Positions 5,348 to 6,963 of a stretch of DNA of 6,963 nt are shown here, piece after piece (position 1 is the first letter of the stretch; each line of letters begins with the position of its first letter). The position numbers and the translations under genes are program-made. The stretch covers positions 1-6,963 of the forward strand of contig JAUVPY010000129.1 of assembly GCA_030598425.1 (NCBI GenBank). Direction: 5' to 3'. The notes beneath the pieces are model-generated. The model saw only the letters and a list, made by a program, of their open reading frames with translations, had not been told where the DNA came from and did no database searches. This stretch comes from Anaerolineae bacterium (GTDB lineage: Bacteria; Chloroflexota; Anaerolineae; 4572-78; NAK82).

Positions 5348-6830
5348 GAAAACGTTAAGTCGGCGAGACTTCCTGCGGGCCAGCGCCGTGACGGCCGCCG
5401 GCCTGGTGGCTGCCGGGTGCGCCGCACCCGCCACCGAAGCTCCACCTGCAGAAGAAGCACCCGCTGAGGAACCCGCGGCCACCGAAGCGCCGGCCGCGGA
5501 AGCACCCGCGGGTGAGGCAGTAACGCTGGACGTGATGTCCCTGGCCGAGTACGAGGGACCGTACCGCGAGATTTGGAACGTCTTCCAAGCCGGCCACGAG
5601 GGGATCAACGTCAACGTCTTCTCCATCAACGAGGACACTGCAGCCGCCCACGAGGCCAAGGTAGCAGGCGGTTACCTGCCGGCCATCGAGCTGACCCAGG
5701 AGATGCAGATCTTCTTCGACAGGAACAACTACGAGATGGCCGTCAACCTGGGCGAGCTGGAATTCCCCTGGTGGGATCGCTGGCAATTCGACGTCAAGAA
5801 CCAGTGGTCCGATATGCACGGCCTACCCGGCCCGCGCTCCCTGGACGTCTTCCAGGGCTTTGTCATGACCTGGCAGTACAACAAGGAGCTCATGGACGAG
5901 TCCGGTCTCGATCCGCAGGCAGACGTCCAGAGCTGGGATGACCTGAAGAAGTGGCTGGATGAGGGCACGGCCTGGGTCCAGACCAAGGACGGCGTGGACT
6001 GGTTCTACAACCAGGCCTGGCACAACTGGGTCTTCGGCAACAACTACATGGACGCCATGCCGCTGGCCTTCGCCGACGGCGGACGCGATCGACAACGCGA
6101 CTGCTGGCTGGGCAAAGCTGCCTTCAACGCTGAAGACTCCCCCTACCGTCACGCTTACGAGTTCTTCGTGGAAGCCAACGACAAGGGCTGGATGCCGCCC
6201 AGCATGTGGACCCGCCAGTGGGAGGGCGACATGGAGGCCAGCTACATCGCCGGCAAGTCGGTGATGATGCTCCACGGCCCGTGGGTGTGGGACAAGGCGC
6301 TGGCCGCCGGCTCGGACTTTGCGGTGGCCGGAAATCAGGATGGCCTGCCCGCCACGCCACCGGCCGAGGGACAGGTCCCCTGGATGCAGAGCGCCCTGCC
6401 TCCCAACATCGACAACCAGTGGTTCATCCGGGTCGGCAACGAGGAGACGCCGCATTGGGAGCAGACCCAGGTGGCCTGGAACTGGTTCTGGAGCCCCGAG
6501 GCCGTTCCCATGAAGTCGCAGGCCGAAGGCCGCTGGCCGCTGTACGATCTCGACGAGCCACTCGACCTCAAGGGCCCACAGTTCCAAGCTGTCTTGAAGA
6601 ACATCGGCACTGAGGGTGGTAAGTGGGAGGACGCTGAATTTGAGCAAAGCCCGACCGGCAACTTGGCGGCCAGCCCCTACCGCCTGAAGGGCTCGAAAGG
6701 CGTCTGGGACTGGGAGTCCAACGGCAACAACGAGGTCTTCGCTGACCTGCTACAGGGCAAGATCACCGTTCAGGATGCCCTGGACATCGCCCAGAGAAAC
6801 TGGGAGGAAAGCTTCGAAATTCCGGCCTAG
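5340..6830 (+). CDS. ABC importer substrate-binding lipoprotein, sugar (UgpB/MalE-like) type
   Basis: This 496-residue extracytoplasmic protein captures a solute, most likely a sugar or polyol, for an ABC importer. The N-terminus combines a twin-arginine-like motif, SRRDFLR (residues 7-13), a short hydrophobic stretch, and a lipobox ending in AAGC with Cys27 as the probable lipidated residue. A flexible linker rich in Ala, Glu, Pro and Thr (about 28-58) tethers the domain, a pattern common in Chloroflexota. The mature domain has the family-1 extracellular solute-binding look: about 29 tryptophans, IAGKSVMMLHGPWVWDKA (the 'G-x-AAM-x-x-GPW'-type segment), and VAWNWFWSPEA in the C-terminal lobe. 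Tryptophan richness fits sugar stacking. Codon choice is strongly biased to C-ending codons compared with the regulator gene, suggesting high expression. Permease and ATPase genes are not in the window and probably follow downstream. The exact ligand cannot be read from the sequence. Confidence 0.88.
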   Translation: MSKKTLSRRDFLRASAVTAAGLVAAGCAAPATEAPPAEEAPAEEPAATEAPAAEAPAGEAVTLDVMSLAEYEGPYREIWNVFQAGHEGINVNVFSINEDTAAAHEAKVAGGYLPAIELTQEMQIFFDRNNYEMAVNLGELEFPWWDRWQFDVKNQWSDMHGLPGPRSLDVFQGFVMTWQYNKELMDESGLDPQADVQSWDDLKKWLDEGTAWVQTKDGVDWFYNQAWHNWVFGNNYMDAMPLAFADGGRDRQRDCWLGKAAFNAEDSPYRHAYEFFVEANDKGWMPPSMWTRQWEGDMEASYIAGKSVMMLHGPWVWDKALAAGSDFAVAGNQDGLPATPPAEGQVPWMQSALPPNIDNQWFIRVGNEETPHWEQTQVAWNWFWSPEAVPMKSQAEGRWPLYDLDEPLDLKGPQFQAVLKNIGTEGGKWEDAEFEQSPTGNLAASPYRLKGSKGVWDWESNGNNEVFADLLQGKITVQDALDIAQRNWEESFEIPA

Positions 6831-6858
6831 CCTGGCCGAATCTCTGTGTTCCATAGTA

Positions 6859-6881
6859 GGGGCGACCGGCCCGGTCGCCCC
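6859..6881. repeat. 23-bp GC-rich palindrome (REP-like element or hairpin)
   Basis: GGGGCGACCGG (6859-6869) and CCGGTCGCCCC (6871-6881) are perfect 11-base arms around one C. As RNA this gives a 9-bp stem with a GGCCC loop. No T run follows, so it is a poor intrinsic terminator. It lies 28 bp after the lipoprotein stop. From memory, very similar 'GTAGGGGCGACC' palindromes are scattered through Chloroflexota genomes, so it may be one copy of an interspersed repeat. Such hairpins after binding-protein genes often protect the upstream message and keep it more abundant than the permease message. Confidence 0.6.
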
Positions 6882-6945
6882 AACTGCGCAGGGCGGCTCG
6901 CAATTGGATAGGTCATACAGCCACAACTGTCTGGAGGGCAAAGAG

Positions 6946-6963
6946 AAAGGAAGGTACAGTAGA
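6946..6963 (+). promoter_or_regulatory. Ribosome binding site of the next gene, start at the window edge
   Basis: AAAGGAAGG (6946-6954) is a reasonable ribosome binding site. The window ends in AGTAGA; if the next bases are TG, an ATG would begin at 6963 with 8-base spacing. By the usual order of such loci this gene would be a membrane permease of the sugar importer, but none of its coding sequence is visible. Confidence 0.4.

Noticed and set aside
6070..6120. A possible local frame disturbance in the binding protein (segment GGRDRQRDCWLGKAAFN)
   Set aside because: Another frame locally reads more like a solute-binding protein (DAIDNATAGW), but the gene is open on both sides in a single frame, and two compensating indels cannot be shown without homologues.
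5823..6647. A 274-codon frame on the - strand
   Set aside because: It lies wholly antisense to the substrate-binding protein gene in a GC-rich, codon-biased stretch where long shadow frames are expected. The product looks like low-complexity translation.

Overview
The window carries five protein genes in a row on the + strand with no gene on the other strand. They read as a carbohydrate-use locus: a SorC/DeoR-type sugar-responsive repressor, an NAD(P)-dependent oxidoreductase with a C-terminal SAF domain (DRL / COG4091 type), a zinc-dependent medium-chain dehydrogenase, a protein of the L-fucose isomerase superfamily, and a sugar-binding lipoprotein of an ABC importer. The GC content is moderately high. 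The binding lipoprotein has a Tat-like, lipobox-containing N-terminus followed by an Ala/Glu/Pro/Thr-rich linker, a style common in Chloroflexota (Anaerolineae/Caldilineae-like bacteria). A 23-bp GC-rich palindrome near the right edge resembles interspersed repeats I associate with the same group. The taxonomic assignment is an inference and no marker gene is present.

Layout. Positions 1-218 form a regulatory region: a 7-bp-stem hairpin at the left edge, then a good sigma-70-type promoter (TTGACA, 17 bp, TATCAT) with clusters of TGAAC/GTTCA half-sites on both sides, an arrangement suited to autorepression by the SorC-type protein (219-1169). The DRL-like oxidoreductase (1266-2564) and the zinc dehydrogenase (2573-3613) are only 8 bp apart and probably translationally coupled. 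A 100-bp gap with dyad symmetries leads to the isomerase-like gene (3714-5132). A 207-bp leader follows. It contains two copies of a 12-bp Shine-Dalgarno-like repeat, several mutually exclusive small hairpins and a possible 28-codon upstream reading frame that overlaps the start of the lipoprotein gene (5340-6830). The last 133 bp hold the palindrome and a ribosome binding site whose gene, probably a permease, starts at or beyond the window edge.

How they may work together (inference): the lipoprotein captures a sugar or polyol for an ABC importer whose permeases lie downstream. The zinc dehydrogenase oxidises a hydroxyl group, the isomerase-like protein interconverts an aldose and a ketose, and the DRL-like enzyme carries out a further redox or reductoisomerase-type step. 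The SorC-type repressor senses a pathway metabolite, by family precedent usually a phosphosugar. No kinase, aldolase or dehydratase is in the window, so the substrate cannot be named. The combination of a DRL/SAF oxidoreductase with a short fucose-isomerase-like protein does not match a textbook sugar pathway I recognise and is the best candidate here for an undescribed system.
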